DNA of 45,616 bases from Alphaproteobacteria bacterium (lineage in GTDB: Bacteria > Pseudomonadota > Alphaproteobacteria > Micavibrionales > Micavibrionaceae), in assembly GCA_020443075.1 (NCBI GenBank), contig JAGRIU010000058.1, positions 1-45,616 of the forward strand, read 5' to 3'. Both the position numbers and the translations under genes were made by a program. The notes under the pieces are model-generated. The model had not been told where the DNA came from. It ran no database searches and saw only the letters and a program-made list of their open reading frames with translations. Positions 1 to 8,771 of this stretch are shown piece by piece. The number at the start of each line of letters is the position of its first letter. Position 1 is the first letter of the stretch.

Positions 1-912
1 AGCGGCGGGTACGATACCGGGCAGGCGGTCAATTTTCGCGGGGCGGATTTGAGTGGCGCTAAGTTGGCCGGTGCTGTGGCTTCAAAGGCTGATTTTTCGG
101 ATGCAAAGCTGACGGGCGCGAATATGGAGAAAGCGGATTTGCGCGGGGCGATGCTGGAAGGGGCGGATTTGTCCAATGCCGAGATCGTTGGAGCTAATCT
201 TGGCGGGGCGAACTTGAAATCGGCGATTTTGACCGGGATTGCGGTTAAGGATATCGTTGGAGAGAATGTGGATTTATCCGGTGCGATTACCGATGATAAT
301 ATCGGTTCTTCCATTTCTGAGTTGGGTGAGCCGTTGCCGACCTTGATTGAAAAACACAGAACGTGGGTGGAAACAGCCGGTGAGAAGGGCGATCAGCTTG
401 ATTTGAGCGCGATGGACTTGCGTGAGCTCGGGAGTCTCAAGGGTGAAGTGTTGACGGCAATCCGCGCGATTGATTCGAAATTTTTGGGTATGAATTTGTA
501 TAAAATCCAGTTGCAAAGCGCGCTTTTGGATCAATCGGACTTTCGTAATTGTGATCTGGAAGAGGCGGATTTGCGTGGTTCCAGTTTTAACGAAGCGAAT
601 TTTTCTCATGCGAAGATGCGCGGAATTCAGGCTAATCCTCTGATGTTTGGCTCTGGAGGCGCGGGGAAACGTTTTAGCCCGTGTGATTTCTCCTTTGCCA
701 AGATGCGTTATGCGGATCTTTCGGGTGCGCAGCTCAAGAGCGCCAACTTTTCCGGGGCGGATTTGTCTTATGCAAATTTGAGCGGAGCGGATTTGCGTGA
801 TGCGGATTTGCGTGATGCCAATATGACAGGTGCGGTTTTGGATGAGGCTCAGACCGAAGGAGCGATGATCCCCAAACCGGATAGGCCCGTGTTTAAGATC
901 CCGCGGGATTAG
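1..912 (+). CDS. Pentapeptide-repeat protein, 5' end cut by window
   Basis: The frame is open from base 1, so the start lies upstream; 303 residues remain, ending at TAG. Two blocks of A(D/N)LXX repeats are visible, roughly bases 35-290 and 500-860 (ADLSGA, ANLGGANL, ADLRDADLRDANM). Such repeats fold into a right-handed quadrilateral beta-helix. Between them is a non-repeat linker with an H-x-x-W element near bases 350-370 followed by a return to D-L-S-A-M-D-L-R. Around bases 640-690 a glycine-rich insert interrupts the second block. No signal peptide or membrane segment is visible in the part present. Repeat proteins of this family have varied roles (gyrase protection, scaffolding), and nothing here selects one. 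The gene ends 6 bases before the convergent etfA stop, with no obvious terminator between them. Family call is secure, function unknown. Confidence 0.88.
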   Translation, partial: SGGYDTGQAVNFRGADLSGAKLAGAVASKADFSDAKLTGANMEKADLRGAMLEGADLSNAEIVGANLGGANLKSAILTGIAVKDIVGENVDLSGAITDDNIGSSISELGEPLPTLIEKHRTWVETAGEKGDQLDLSAMDLRELGSLKGEVLTAIRAIDSKFLGMNLYKIQLQSALLDQSDFRNCDLEEADLRGSSFNEANFSHAKMRGIQANPLMFGSGGAGKRFSPCDFSFAKMRYADLSGAQLKSANFSGADLSYANLSGADLRDADLRDANMTGAVLDEAQTEGAMIPKPDRPVFKIPRD

Positions 913-918
913 TTTTTT

Positions 919-1848
919 CTATAGCTTTTCCGTCATTTCAGGGACAGCATCGAAGAGATCGGCGACGAGGCCGTAATCGGCAACGCTGAAGATGGGTGCG
1001 TCTTCGTCCTTATTGATGGCGACGATTATTTTCGAATCTTTCATGCCTGCCAGATGCTGGATGGCGCCGGAAATGCCCACAGCAATGTAAAGATCGGGGG
1101 CGACAATTTTTCCGGTTTGGCCGACCTGATAGTCATTGGGAACGTAGCCTGCATCGACGGCCGCGCGGGATGCGCCGATGGCCGCGCCGAGTTTGTCGGC
1201 GAGTTTTTCGATGATTGCGAAGTTTTCTTTCGAGCCGACGCCGCGGCCGCCGGAGACAACGATTTTGGCCGAGGTGAGTTCGGGGCGTTCGGATTTCGAG
1301 GTTTCCTGCGAAACGAAGGCGGAGAGGCCGCTATCGCCTTTTGAGGATGTGTTTTCTATCGTAGCGCTGCCGCCTTCGGCCGGAGCTGCGTCGAAATGGG
1401 TTGTGCGCACGGTGATGAGCTTTTTTGCATCACCGGATTTGACGGTGGCGATAGCGTTTCCGGCGTAAACCGGGCGCTCGAACGTATCGGCATCGATGAC
1501 GGCGGAGATTTCCGAGATTTGCTGGATATCGAGCAGGGCGGCGGCGCGCGGCATGATGTTTTTGCTGTAGGTGCCGGCCGGAGAGAGAATGTGCGTGTAG
1601 CCAGCGGCCAGTTCGACGATGAGCGGGGCGATGTTTTCGGCCATTCCCTGGGCGAGTTCAGGCGCATCGGCGTGAAAAACTTTGGATACGCCCGCGATTT
1701 TGGCGGCGCCTTGGGCTGCGGGGACGCAATCGTGTCCGGCGATCAGGATATGGATGTCACCACCGATTTTCTGGGCGGCGGTTACGGCGCTGCGGGTGCT
1801 GTCTTTAACGTTTCCGTTTTCATGTTCGGCGAGGATGAGGGTGCTCAT
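919..1848 (-). CDS. etfA: Electron transfer flavoprotein, alpha subunit
   Basis: 309 residues, the usual length for EtfA/FixB. With EtfB it forms the FAD/AMP-binding heterodimer that takes electrons from acyl-CoA and other dehydrogenases and passes them to ETF-ubiquinone oxidoreductase. The N-terminal ETF domain starts [11 protein letters not shown]. The C-terminal FAD-binding domain shows [12 protein letters not shown], then [20 protein letters not shown], the classical GQTGK step and the [12 protein letters not shown] and [11 protein letters not shown] motifs. The ATG overlaps the stop of the upstream small membrane gene by four bases (ATGA), which suggests translational coupling. etfB lies further upstream on the same strand, so the three genes probably share one transcript. 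Confidence 0.97.
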   Translation of the reverse strand: MSTLILAEHENGNVKDSTRSAVTAAQKIGGDIHILIAGHDCVPAAQGAAKIAGVSKVFHADAPELAQGMAENIAPLIVELAAGYTHILSPAGTYSKNIMPRAAALLDIQQISEISAVIDADTFERPVYAGNAIATVKSGDAKKLITVRTTHFDAAPAEGGSATIENTSSKGDSGLSAFVSQETSKSERPELTSAKIVVSGGRGVGSKENFAIIEKLADKLGAAIGASRAAVDAGYVPNDYQVGQTGKIVAPDLYIAVGISGAIQHLAGMKDSKIIVAINKDEDAPIFSVADYGLVADLFDAVPEMTEKL

Positions 1849-2123
1849 GATTCTGTTCCTTTTTGATATTCAATTCCAAAAATCATAAATTTTGAAGAGA
1901 TTAGGTGACCAAACCAGATGAAAAACGCTGTTTGCAAAGGGGCTGCAAAAACTATCAATGCCATCATGATGATCGTGCCCAGAATATCTGTAAATATGTT
2001 TTTCATGTCCATGGTAAACAGTAAATACACAGCGAATACCGGAACCACGGAAAAAAGATATCCAACAAAAACAATTTTGCAAAGGCTCAGAAACGACAGG
2101 CGTTTTATTTTTACATATTCCAT
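1845..2123 (-). CDS. Small two-helix membrane protein between etfB and etfA
   Basis: 92 residues, not recognised. Two hydrophobic stretches are clear, about residues 16-36 (IVFVGYLFSVVPVFAVYLLF) and 44-70 (FTDILGTIIMMALIVFAAP and on), with a basic N-terminus (KIKR), so it is probably an inner-membrane protein with two helices. An AAAAGG Shine-Dalgarno lies 7 bases before the ATG at 2123, and the stop overlaps the etfA start as ATGA; both support a real gene. Its base composition is more A+T-rich than the flanking etf genes. Genes for EtfB and EtfA are normally directly adjacent, so this is an insertion into a conserved pair. It could be a membrane anchor or accessory factor for ETF, or an unrelated passenger; the sequence does not decide. 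Confidence 0.7.
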   Translation of the reverse strand: MEYVKIKRLSFLSLCKIVFVGYLFSVVPVFAVYLLFTMDMKNIFTDILGTIIMMALIVFAAPLQTAFFIWFGHLISSKFMIFGIEYQKGTES

Positions 2124-2173
2124 AAATGTACCTTTTGAACTCTGTTTTTAAATGGCCTTTCATTATGTTTCAG

Positions 2174-2194
2174 ATCCCGGATCAAGTCCGGGAT
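2174..2194. repeat. REP-like palindrome between etfB and the small membrane gene
   Basis: Perfect 8-base arms ATCCCGGA and TCCGGGAT around a 5-base loop (TCAAG). It lies 12 bases past the etfB stop. The same arms recur at 36548-36588, also in an intergenic gap. It resembles the dispersed intergenic palindromes common in alphaproteobacterial genomes. There is no T-run, so it is not a classical terminator, though it could stabilise the etfB part of a transcript. Confidence 0.75.
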
Positions 2195-2205
2195 GCTTTA
2201 TGTGG

Positions 2206-2970
2206 CTAAATGACTTTGGCCTCATTGCTCAGTTTATCAATCAGTTCGTCAACATTGGCGACTTTTCCGCCGCCTTGTCGAACGGGCGGTTCGGTGACTT
2301 TGAGGATTTGCAGGCGTGGGGTGAAATCAACGCCGAGCTCTGCGGGTTCTATCATATCCAGCGGTTTTTTCTTGGCCTTCATAATATCGGGGAGCTTGGC
2401 ATAGCGCGGCTCGTTCAGGCGCAAATCCGTAGTGATGACGGCGGGCATTTTGAGCTTCAGGGTTTTGAGGCCGCCATCGACTTCGCGGGTGACGCTTAAG
2501 GACTCGCCCTCGATGGTTAGTTTCGAGGCAAACGTGCCTTGCGCCCATCCCAAGAGCGCGGCGAGCATTTGGCCGGTCTGATTGGAATCATCGTCGATGG
2601 ATTGTTTGCCCATGATGACGAGATTCGGAGATTCCTTGTCGATGATCGCTTTGAGCGCTTTGGCCACAGCCAGAGGCTCGACGCCGCCCAGATCAATCGG
2701 GGTGTCGGTTTTGACGAGAATTCCGCGGTCGGCGCCGATGGCCATGGCGGTGCGCAGTTGTTCCTGCGCTTTTTCAGGGCCGATGGATACGGCGATGATT
2801 TCGCCGGCCTTGCCGGATTCCTTAAGGCGGACGGCTTCTTCGATGGCGATTTCGTCGAACGGATTGACCGACATTTTGACGTTGGCCAGTTCAACGCCGC
2901 TTTGATCGCTTTTGACGCGGATTTTGACGTTGTAATCGACGACCCGTTTGATGGGGACCAGAATTTTCAT
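2206..2970 (-). CDS. etfB: Electron transfer flavoprotein, beta subunit
   Basis: 254 residues, normal for EtfB/FixA. It is the AMP-binding subunit that docks on partner dehydrogenases. Visible landmarks are the N-terminal [18 protein letters not shown], the [16 protein letters not shown] segment, and the family signature near residues 182-206 ([19 protein letters not shown], then MKAKKKPL) that forms the recognition loop. A GGAG Shine-Dalgarno lies about 9 bases before the ATG. It is the upstream partner of etfA, separated from it by a small membrane gene and a palindrome. A HIG1-like gene lies 36 bases upstream on the same strand. Confidence 0.97.
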   Translation of the reverse strand: MKILVPIKRVVDYNVKIRVKSDQSGVELANVKMSVNPFDEIAIEEAVRLKESGKAGEIIAVSIGPEKAQEQLRTAMAIGADRGILVKTDTPIDLGGVEPLAVAKALKAIIDKESPNLVIMGKQSIDDDSNQTGQMLAALLGWAQGTFASKLTIEGESLSVTREVDGGLKTLKLKMPAVITTDLRLNEPRYAKLPDIMKAKKKPLDMIEPAELGVDFTPRLQILKVTEPPVRQGGGKVANVDELIDKLSNEAKVI

Positions 2971-3006
2971 GGTTTGACTCTCCTTAAGTAGAAGGGGGCG
3001 CGGGAA

Positions 3007-3204
3007 TCACCCTTGAGAAGCAAAGTATGCCAAAGCCAGCAGGGCCAAGGCAACCCCTTGGAGCGCGACGCGGGCTTGCATCAGGCGGTTGCCGTATTTT
3101 TCATTGAATTCTCCGCCTTTGAGCATGGAATAGATGCCCAGTGCCAGAACCAGAAGGACGGAAAACATGGCGGCGAGCAGGAGGATGATGAGGGCTGTGT
3201 TCAT
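3007..3204 (-). CDS. HIG1-domain twin-transmembrane protein
   Basis: 65 residues with two membrane helices, about residues 3-27 (ALIILLLAAMFSVLLVLALG) and 46-62 (VALQGVALALLALAYFA). The helices are joined by a short polar loop, GGEFNEKYGNRLMQARV. This loop with its N-x-L-M-x-x-R-V pattern is typical of the bacterial HIG1 (hypoxia-induced gene) family. Mitochondrial members are respiratory supercomplex factors that act on cytochrome c oxidase; a similar role in bacteria is inferred. In alphaproteobacteria such genes are often found next to etfB and ubiG, as here. It begins 6 bases after the ubiG stop, so the two are probably co-transcribed. Confidence 0.8.
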   Translation of the reverse strand: MNTALIILLLAAMFSVLLVLALGIYSMLKGGEFNEKYGNRLMQARVALQGVALALLALAYFASQG

Positions 3205-3210
3205 GGGGAT

Positions 3211-3939
3211 TTAATCCTCGTTTTTGCTAAAACTTACGAGATAGTTTACATCCAGATCGGTTTTGGAGAGGGCGAATTCGTTTTTGAACGGGTTAAAGAC
3301 AAGGCCGCGGATGGTTTTGGCTTTTAAATTGTGGGCCGTTGCCATCTTGACGAGTTCCGAGGGACGGATGAATTCTTTCCAGCTATGCGTGCCGCGTGGG
3401 ACCCAGCGCAGAATATATTCGGCGGCGATAATGCCGAGTGCGTAGGATTTCGGGCTGCGGTTTAATGTTGACATGATCAGCAGGCCGCCGGGTTTAAGAA
3501 GTTTTTCGAGGCTGGCGATGAACTCTTCGGGATTGCTCACGTGTTCGATGATTTCCAGAGCCAAAACGACGTCGAAGGTTTTTTTGATTTCTTCGGCGGG
3601 TTTGTTTTGATAGTCGATGGATAAACCTTGCTGCGCGGCGTGCTTTTTAGCGGTATCTGTAGCTTTTGCATCGGCATCCGCGCCCGTGACATTGGCACCG
3701 AGGCGGGCGAGGGGTTCGCAGACCAGACCGCCGCCGCAACCGATATCAAAAATATCCAGACCTTTTAGCGGTTTCAGGTTGTTGGCGTCGCGTTCTAAAG
3801 CAGTGCAAATTTCATTCTTAATGAAAGACAGGCGCACGGGGTTTAATTTATGCAGCGGTTTAAAGGGGCCTGTTTCGTCCCACCACCGGGCAGAGTCTTT
3901 GGAAAAATTTTCGATTTCCTGTTGATCGACGCTGGACAT
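3211..3939 (-). CDS. ubiG: Ubiquinone biosynthesis O-methyltransferase
   Basis: 242 residues. UbiG performs both SAM-dependent O-methylations in ubiquinone synthesis. The N-terminus has the family pattern FSKDSARWWDETGPFKPLHKLNP. The SAM-binding motif I is DIGCGGGLVCEPLARLGANV (about residues 64-83), followed by TGAD for ribose contact and the later VVLALEIIEHVSNPEEF and LKPGGLLIMSTLNRSPKSY motifs. It is the first gene of a minus-strand run (ubiG, HIG1-like, etfB, small membrane gene, etfA) that groups quinone synthesis with electron entry into the quinone pool. It is divergent from lysC across 57 bases. Confidence 0.96.
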   Translation of the reverse strand: MSSVDQQEIENFSKDSARWWDETGPFKPLHKLNPVRLSFIKNEICTALERDANNLKPLKGLDIFDIGCGGGLVCEPLARLGANVTGADADAKATDTAKKHAAQQGLSIDYQNKPAEEIKKTFDVVLALEIIEHVSNPEEFIASLEKLLKPGGLLIMSTLNRSPKSYALGIIAAEYILRWVPRGTHSWKEFIRPSELVKMATAHNLKAKTIRGLVFNPFKNEFALSKTDLDVNYLVSFSKNED

Positions 3940-3996
3940 ATTTTGCGGTTTCCTTATAACTACGTTTGGTTTTAAACGATTAGAGAAGAAAAAGAA

Positions 3997-5229
3997 ATGT
4001 CTTTAATTGTCGTGAAATTTGGCGGCACGTCTGTGGCGGATGTGGACAAGATCGAGCGGGCGGCCGAGAAGGTCGTGCGGGAAGTTCGAGCCGGTCATCA
4101 GGTTGTGGTTGTCGTTTCGGCGATGTCGGGCGTGACAAACCAGCTTGTTGGTTACTGCAATGAAGTTAGCACGATGCATGACCTTTATGAATATGATGTT
4201 GTGGTGTCCAGCGGAGAGCAGGTGACGGCCGGATTGATGGCTTTGGCTCTGCACAAGCACGGGATTGCCGCGCGGAGCTGGCTGGGCTGGCAGATTCCGT
4301 TCAAAACCGATGAGATGCACAGCAAGGCGCGGGTGCGCGATATCGAGACGAAGCATTTACTGGAGGCTCTGGAGAAGGGGGAAGTGGCGGTTGTGCCCGG
4401 ATTTCAGGGGGTGACGTTCAATAACCGGATTTCAACATTGGGACGCGGGGGGTCGGATACTTCGGCGGTGGCTCTGGCGGCTGCTCTGAAGGCGGAGCGC
4501 TGCGATATTTATACCGATGTGGATGGGGTGTATACGACCGACCCGCGGATTGTGCCGGGGGCGCGTAAATTAAAGACAATTTCATTCGAGGAAATGATGG
4601 AGCTGGCGTCCTTGGGGGCGAAGGTCTTGCAAACGCGCTCGGTCGAGATTGCGATGAAACACGGTGTGGCGCTTCAGGTTTTATCCAGCTTTGAAGATGC
4701 AATCGGGAGCGATATGCCCGGAACCCTTGTTGTGAGAGAGGACAAGATTATGGAAGAAGAACTTGTGAGCGGGATTGCGTGCGGCCGGGACGAGGCCAAG
4801 ATTACCTTGCTGCGCGTTGCGGACAAGCCGGGCGTGGCTTCGGCTGTGTTTACGCCTTTGGGTGAGGCCGGGATTAATGTTGATATGATCGTGCAGAATA
4901 TTACGTCGGACGGTCAAAGTACGGATATGACCTTTACGGTTTCCCGCGCTGATCTGGAGCGGGCTTTGAAGGTTTTGAAGGACGCGAAGATCGAGTGTGA
5001 CGAAATTCGCTCGGCAGCGAATGTGGCGAAGATATCTGTTGTCGGCGTCGGAATGAAAAGCCATGCCGGTGTGGCGCAGAAAATGTTTACGGCGCTGGCC
5101 AGCAAGGGAATCAATATCCAGGTGATTTCAACGTCCGAGATTAAAATCAGTGTTTTGATCGAGGAAGATTATGCGGAACTGGCCGTGCGGACCCTGCATA
5201 GTGCTTATGGTCTGGAAGAGGCCGCGTAA
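3997..5229 (+). CDS. lysC: Aspartate kinase
   Basis: 410 residues, the size of monofunctional LysC-type aspartokinases. It phosphorylates L-aspartate, the first step to lysine, threonine and methionine. The kinase domain opens with VVKFGGTSVADVDKIE and contains VSSGEQVTAGLMA, LGRGGSDTSAVALAAAL and YTDVDGVYTTDPRIVP. The C-terminal third carries two ACT domains (VADKPGVASAVFTPLGEAG and VGVGMKSHAGVAQKMFTAL), the usual site of lysine or threonine feedback. hom, which acts later in the threonine and methionine branch, is at 20.5 kb. No lysine riboswitch is visible in the 57-base gap upstream, so control is probably allosteric. Confidence 0.97.
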   Translation: MSLIVVKFGGTSVADVDKIERAAEKVVREVRAGHQVVVVVSAMSGVTNQLVGYCNEVSTMHDLYEYDVVVSSGEQVTAGLMALALHKHGIAARSWLGWQIPFKTDEMHSKARVRDIETKHLLEALEKGEVAVVPGFQGVTFNNRISTLGRGGSDTSAVALAAALKAERCDIYTDVDGVYTTDPRIVPGARKLKTISFEEMMELASLGAKVLQTRSVEIAMKHGVALQVLSSFEDAIGSDMPGTLVVREDKIMEEELVSGIACGRDEAKITLLRVADKPGVASAVFTPLGEAGINVDMIVQNITSDGQSTDMTFTVSRADLERALKVLKDAKIECDEIRSAANVAKISVVGVGMKSHAGVAQKMFTALASKGINIQVISTSEIKISVLIEEDYAELAVRTLHSAYGLEEAA

Positions 5230-5250
5230 ATCGTATAATCTGCGCCGAGC

Positions 5251-6054
5251 ATGGCAGAGACATCTGATCAACAGCAGAAAAAATCTTTAGAAACGACTGA
5301 TATTCCGGTCGGCGAGATTTTGCGCCGTACGCGGGTGCATTACAAGCTGTCCTTGCAGGATGTGGAGACGAATTTGCGTATTCGCGCCGAGCAATTGGAG
5401 GCTCTGGAATCCTGTGATATGAGCCGTTTGCCGGGGCAGGTTTATGCTTTGGGGTTTGTCCGGACTTATTCCGAATATCTGGGGCTGGACGGGGATAAAA
5501 TGGTGGGCTTGTTCAAGGCGCAGTTGAATGTAAAGCCTGTGCGGGTCATGAGTGCTCCCAATGTTCCATCATCCGAAGCTGTTTTGCCGCCGCGCTGGCT
5601 TGTGATTGGTGGCCTTTTATTGCTTTTGGTTTTTGTGGCGATCTGGATGACGATGCAGGGCCGTGAACGGATAGCGGTTGAGGAAATACCACCGGTTACG
5701 CCGGCGATTCAGGAGGCTATTTATCAACCACCGGAGCCTGTGGTTGAAGAGGTGCCGGTGGTTGAAACAGAAGGAGGCGAGTCGACCCTGCAAGGGATTG
5801 TCTTGAATATCCGGGAAAATAGCTGGGTAGAGATTCGTGACGGGAAGGGAGACAAAATTCTTTCCCGTGTGTTGCGTGCGGGGGATCAGTATTTTGTGCC
5901 GGACAGGCCGGAGCTGACGATTTCGATCGGGAATGCCGGCGGGGTTGATCTGGTTGTTGACGGGCAAATTTTGAAGACCCTTGGGAGCAGCGGAGAGGTT
6001 GTGCGGGATATGCCTTTGAATTCTCAAGAATTGAAATTAAAATACGGCGGGTAA
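5251..6054 (+). CDS. RodZ-like membrane protein with cytoplasmic HTH domain
   Basis: 267 residues in three parts. An N-terminal HTH_25 helix-turn-helix (about 18-90, [20 protein letters not shown]) is typical of RodZ. A single membrane helix follows at 116-136 ([20 protein letters not shown]). After a proline/glutamate-rich periplasmic stalk (150-175) comes a DUF4115-type beta domain (185-267). RodZ links the MreB cytoskeleton to the wall elongation machinery. No mreB lies in the window, and many such proteins are annotated only as HTH-domain proteins. A perfect TATAAT at 5234-5239 lies 11 bases before the ATG, and no Shine-Dalgarno is visible, so an internal promoter with a very short leader is possible. 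It sits 21 bases after lysC and 16 before prfA. Confidence 0.82.
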   Translation: MAETSDQQQKKSLETTDIPVGEILRRTRVHYKLSLQDVETNLRIRAEQLEALESCDMSRLPGQVYALGFVRTYSEYLGLDGDKMVGLFKAQLNVKPVRVMSAPNVPSSEAVLPPRWLVIGGLLLLLVFVAIWMTMQGRERIAVEEIPPVTPAIQEAIYQPPEPVVEEVPVVETEGGESTLQGIVLNIRENSWVEIRDGKGDKILSRVLRAGDQYFVPDRPELTISIGNAGGVDLVVDGQILKTLGSSGEVVRDMPLNSQELKLKYGG

Positions 6055-6070
6055 TGAGAAGGGTTTAGGG

Positions 6071-7135
6071 ATGTCTTTGAAGGAAAAGTTGAATTCCATC
6101 CGCAGCCGGCATGATGAGTTGTCGGCTCTTATGTCACAGGGCGGGCTGTCGGGGGATCAGTTTGCGAAATATTCCATGGAATATGCGGAATTGTCGCCTG
6201 TGGTGGAAGCTATTGATGCTTTGGAAGTGGCAGAGGCCGAGAAGACGGATTTGCAGGAGATGCTCGGCGATCCGGAGATGAAAGAGATGGCGGCCGAGGA
6301 ATTGCGCGCCTTGGAGGACAAAATTCCGGTTTTAAATCAGCAGATTCGTATGGCCTTGATCCCTAAGGATGAGGACGACACCAAAAACGCGATTTTGGAG
6401 ATTCGCGCCGGAACGGGTGGGGATGAGGCGGCTTTGTTTGCCGGAGATTTGTTCGCGATGTTCAAAGGCTATGCGGCGACGCAAGGCTGGAAGATGGAGG
6501 TTGTCGAGGCTTCGGAGAGTGATGTGGGTGGATATAAAGAGATTATCGCCGAGATTACCGGGCGCAATGTGTTTCAGAAGCTCAAATACGAATCCGGCGT
6601 GCACCGCGTACAGCGCGTTCCCAAAACAGAAAGCGGGGGGCGGATTCATACTTCGGCGGCGACGGTGGCGGTGTTGCCGGAGGCCGAAGAGGCGGAAGTC
6701 AATATCGAGGAAAAGGATTTGCGGATTGATACTTATCGCTCGCAAGGGGCCGGGGGGCAGCACGTGAATACGACGGATAGTGCGGTGCGGATTACGCACG
6801 TTCCGACCGGAATCGTTGTCGAGATGCAGGAAGAGCGCTCCCAGCATAAAAACCGCGCCAAGGCGATGAAGGTTCTGGCAACGCGGATTTATGATGTGCA
6901 GCGTCAAAGGCTGGCGGCTGAACGCGCGGAGGATCGTAAATCTCAGGTTGGTTCTGGTGATCGTTCGGAGCGGATTCGCACTTATAACTATCCGCAGGGG
7001 CGGGTGACCGATCACCGGATTAATCTGACGCTTTATAAGCTGGAGGATGTTTTGCGCGGTGAGGCGCTGGATGAAATTATCGAAGCCTTGATCGCCGAGG
7101 ATAATGCGGCGGCCTTGGCGGCGATGGGCGCATAG
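6071..7135 (+). CDS. prfA: Peptide chain release factor 1
   Basis: 354 residues, standard for RF1. It recognises UAA and UAG and triggers hydrolysis of peptidyl-tRNA. The catalytic GGQ is at residues 228-230 within [18 protein letters not shown]. The codon-recognition region reads [20 protein letters not shown], with PKT at the position of the P-x-T tripeptide, which marks RF1 rather than RF2. An AGGG Shine-Dalgarno directly precedes the ATG. prmC follows after five bases; it methylates the GGQ glutamine, so enzyme and substrate are co-expressed. Confidence 0.98.
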   Translation: MSLKEKLNSIRSRHDELSALMSQGGLSGDQFAKYSMEYAELSPVVEAIDALEVAEAEKTDLQEMLGDPEMKEMAAEELRALEDKIPVLNQQIRMALIPKDEDDTKNAILEIRAGTGGDEAALFAGDLFAMFKGYAATQGWKMEVVEASESDVGGYKEIIAEITGRNVFQKLKYESGVHRVQRVPKTESGGRIHTSAATVAVLPEAEEAEVNIEEKDLRIDTYRSQGAGGQHVNTTDSAVRITHVPTGIVVEMQEERSQHKNRAKAMKVLATRIYDVQRQRLAAERAEDRKSQVGSGDRSERIRTYNYPQGRVTDHRINLTLYKLEDVLRGEALDEIIEALIAEDNAAALAAMGA

Positions 7136-7140
7136 TTTTT

Positions 7141-7977
7141 ATGCCTGTTTCCATGACATTACGGGAGCTTTATGATCGGATTCGAGAGGTTTTGCCCGAG
7201 GTCGATGCGCGTTATGTTTTGAACAAGCGAGCGGGCGTTACGGCCGCGGATTTGATTGTAGCGCCTGATTCCGGTGTGCCGGAGGGCGCTGTGGGATTGG
7301 TTATGCGTGATTTGGAGCGCTTTCAGACCGGGGAACCTCTGTCCCGTATTTATGAAGAGCGGGCATTTTGGGGGATGGATTTCGTGCTCTCTCCGGCGAC
7401 GTTGGATCCGAGAATCGATACGGAAGTCTTGATTGAAGCAGTTTTACAGCGGTTTAAAGATCGTTCGCCGCTCCGGATTCTTGATTTGGGGACGGGATCG
7501 GGGTGTATTCTTGTGACGTTGTTGAGCTTGTTTCCGCAAGCTTATGGTGTTGGGGTGGATTTATCGCCTGCGGCGCTTCAAATCGCCCGGAGTAATGCGC
7601 AGCGGCATGGTGTGGACGCACGGGCGGGGTTTGTATGCGCGGATTGGGGGGGGGCTCTGGAGGGGCTATTTGATCTTGTGGTTTCGAATCCGCCTTACAT
7701 TGAATCAGATGTGATTCTTGATCTGGATGAAAATGTGCGCAAATTCGATCCGATTCTGGCTTTGGATGGTGGGCAAGATGGATTGCAAGCCTATAAAAGA
7801 ATTTTTTCGGATTTAAACCGGTTGTTGGATGAGGGGGGATTTTGCTTTTTGGAAATAGGATTCGATCAGGAGGAAAAGCTGACGCGACTCATTAAAGAAT
7901 CGCGGTTTTTGCTCAAGAGCGTACACGCTGATTCGGCAGGGCATCCGCGGGTTGTGGAAATCTTTTCTGCGAAATGA
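7141..7977 (+). CDS. prmC: Release factor glutamine methyltransferase
   Basis: 278 residues. PrmC (HemK) uses SAM to N5-methylate the glutamine of the GGQ motif in release factors. The N-terminal helical domain is followed by the class I methyltransferase core: motif I DLGTGSGCILVTLL (GTGSG at 117-121) and the substrate-glutamine motif NPPY at 183-186 (SNPPYIESDV). The later region DGLQAYKRIF and GGFCFLEIGFDQEE is also typical. It starts 5 bases after the prfA stop with no clear Shine-Dalgarno, so translation probably depends on coupling to prfA. Confidence 0.97.
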   Translation: MPVSMTLRELYDRIREVLPEVDARYVLNKRAGVTAADLIVAPDSGVPEGAVGLVMRDLERFQTGEPLSRIYEERAFWGMDFVLSPATLDPRIDTEVLIEAVLQRFKDRSPLRILDLGTGSGCILVTLLSLFPQAYGVGVDLSPAALQIARSNAQRHGVDARAGFVCADWGGALEGLFDLVVSNPPYIESDVILDLDENVRKFDPILALDGGQDGLQAYKRIFSDLNRLLDEGGFCFLEIGFDQEEKLTRLIKESRFLLKSVHADSAGHPRVVEIFSAK

Positions 7978-8135
7978 GTGGGGATAAGTAAAAGTTTTTT
8001 TTAAGTGGTTGTTGATCGGAAAACGGGGTTGCGCGTAGTTTAAAATTCATCGAAACATAAGAAGCGCAACATGCGGTTTGGTGGTTTATAGAGAAACCCA
8101 ATATGTTGTGATTTTTGGCTTAAGACTCTAGCCAG

Positions 8136-8163
8136 ACGTACATTAATAGTGTAAGGTGTACGT
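8136..8163. promoter_or_regulatory. Inverted repeat upstream of the DUF4167 gene
   Basis: Seven-base perfect arms ACGTACA and TGTACGT are separated by 14 bases. They lie about 50 bases before the DUF4167 start, in the 236-base gap after prmC, in which I see no gene. The spacing would suit a dimeric DNA-binding protein, but no binding family is indicated. Chance occurrence is possible. Confidence 0.35.
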
Positions 8164-8213
8164 GTATGTATTTTTGAGTTTGGATAAACGCACACTAAAG
8201 AAACGGATTGGAT

Positions 8214-8621
8214 ATGAGACACGGAACATCGACACGTCGCCAGCGCGGTAGAGGGAATGGCGGCCGCCGCGCAAACAGCCAGCGTATGCAGGTTTTTGAT
8301 AGTAATGGGCCCGATGTTCGTATTCGTGGAACGGCGCATCAGGTGGCCGAGAAATATGTGGCTCTGGCGAAAGATTCTGCCGCAGCCGGGGACCAGATTA
8401 TGGCTGAGAGCTATCTGCAGCATGCCGAACATTATCAGCGCATTATTAATAGCTGGAATGAAGACGTACAGGAGCGTTCGGTTCCTAGAGATGTTCGAGA
8501 AGATTTAAATATTGAGCAAGATGACGATTTATCTTTGCCTTCCAGTATCTTAGGGGCGTCTTCTAAGGTTAAATCTTCACTTGTTTCCGGTGAATGTGCT
8601 GCCGAAATGGCGGCAGGTTAA
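8214..8621 (+). CDS. DUF4167 family protein
   Basis: 135 residues from the ATG at 8214; an in-frame TTG six bases earlier is a less likely start, because family members begin M-R-x-G. The N-terminus is very basic and glycine/arginine-rich (TRRQRGRGNGGRRANSQRMQ), suggesting nucleic-acid binding. The DUF4167 core follows (RIRGTAHQVAEKYVALAKDS, then AAGDQIMAESYLQHAEHYQR). The C-terminal third is polar and low in recognisable motifs. The family is largely alphaproteobacterial and usually lies between prmC and clpB, as here; its function is not established. A strong terminator follows at 8661. Confidence 0.9.
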   Translation: MRHGTSTRRQRGRGNGGRRANSQRMQVFDSNGPDVRIRGTAHQVAEKYVALAKDSAAAGDQIMAESYLQHAEHYQRIINSWNEDVQERSVPRDVREDLNIEQDDDLSLPSSILGASSKVKSSLVSGECAAEMAAG

Positions 8622-8660
8622 AAAGATTTTATCTATTGGTTCTTTCTGTGTTTTACAAAG

Positions 8661-8687
8661 GCGGCTCTTCGGGGCCGCTTTTTTTAT
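8661..8687 (+). terminator. Rho-independent terminator after the DUF4167 gene
   Basis: A seven-pair stem (GCGGCTC with GGGCCGC, including one T-G pair) is capped by a TTCG tetraloop closed by C-G. A run of seven T follows directly. It is an unusually clean example and separates the prfA/prmC/DUF4167 group from clpB. Confidence 0.9.
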
Positions 8688-8736
8688 TTTTCAGTGTAAT
8701 TGCTTTGTTTCTTTTGGGACAATTGATTTAAAACAA

Positions 8737-8764
8737 TTGAAACTCGAATTTTCAAATCTATAAT
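8737..8764 (+). promoter_or_regulatory. Promoter of clpB, placed for a leaderless mRNA
   Basis: TTGAAA at 8737-8742, a 16-base spacer, then a perfect TATAAT at 8759-8764. The clpB ATG begins at 8772, seven bases after the -10 box, where transcription would be expected to start. No Shine-Dalgarno is visible. A heat-shock sigma factor could also read this site, because TTGA...CTATAA overlaps the alphaproteobacterial RpoH pattern. Confidence 0.65.
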
Positions 8765-8771
8765 TTTATTC

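Noticed and set aside
3940..3996. A lysine riboswitch before lysC
   Set aside because: The gap is only 57 bases, too short for that aptamer, and shows no matching helices.
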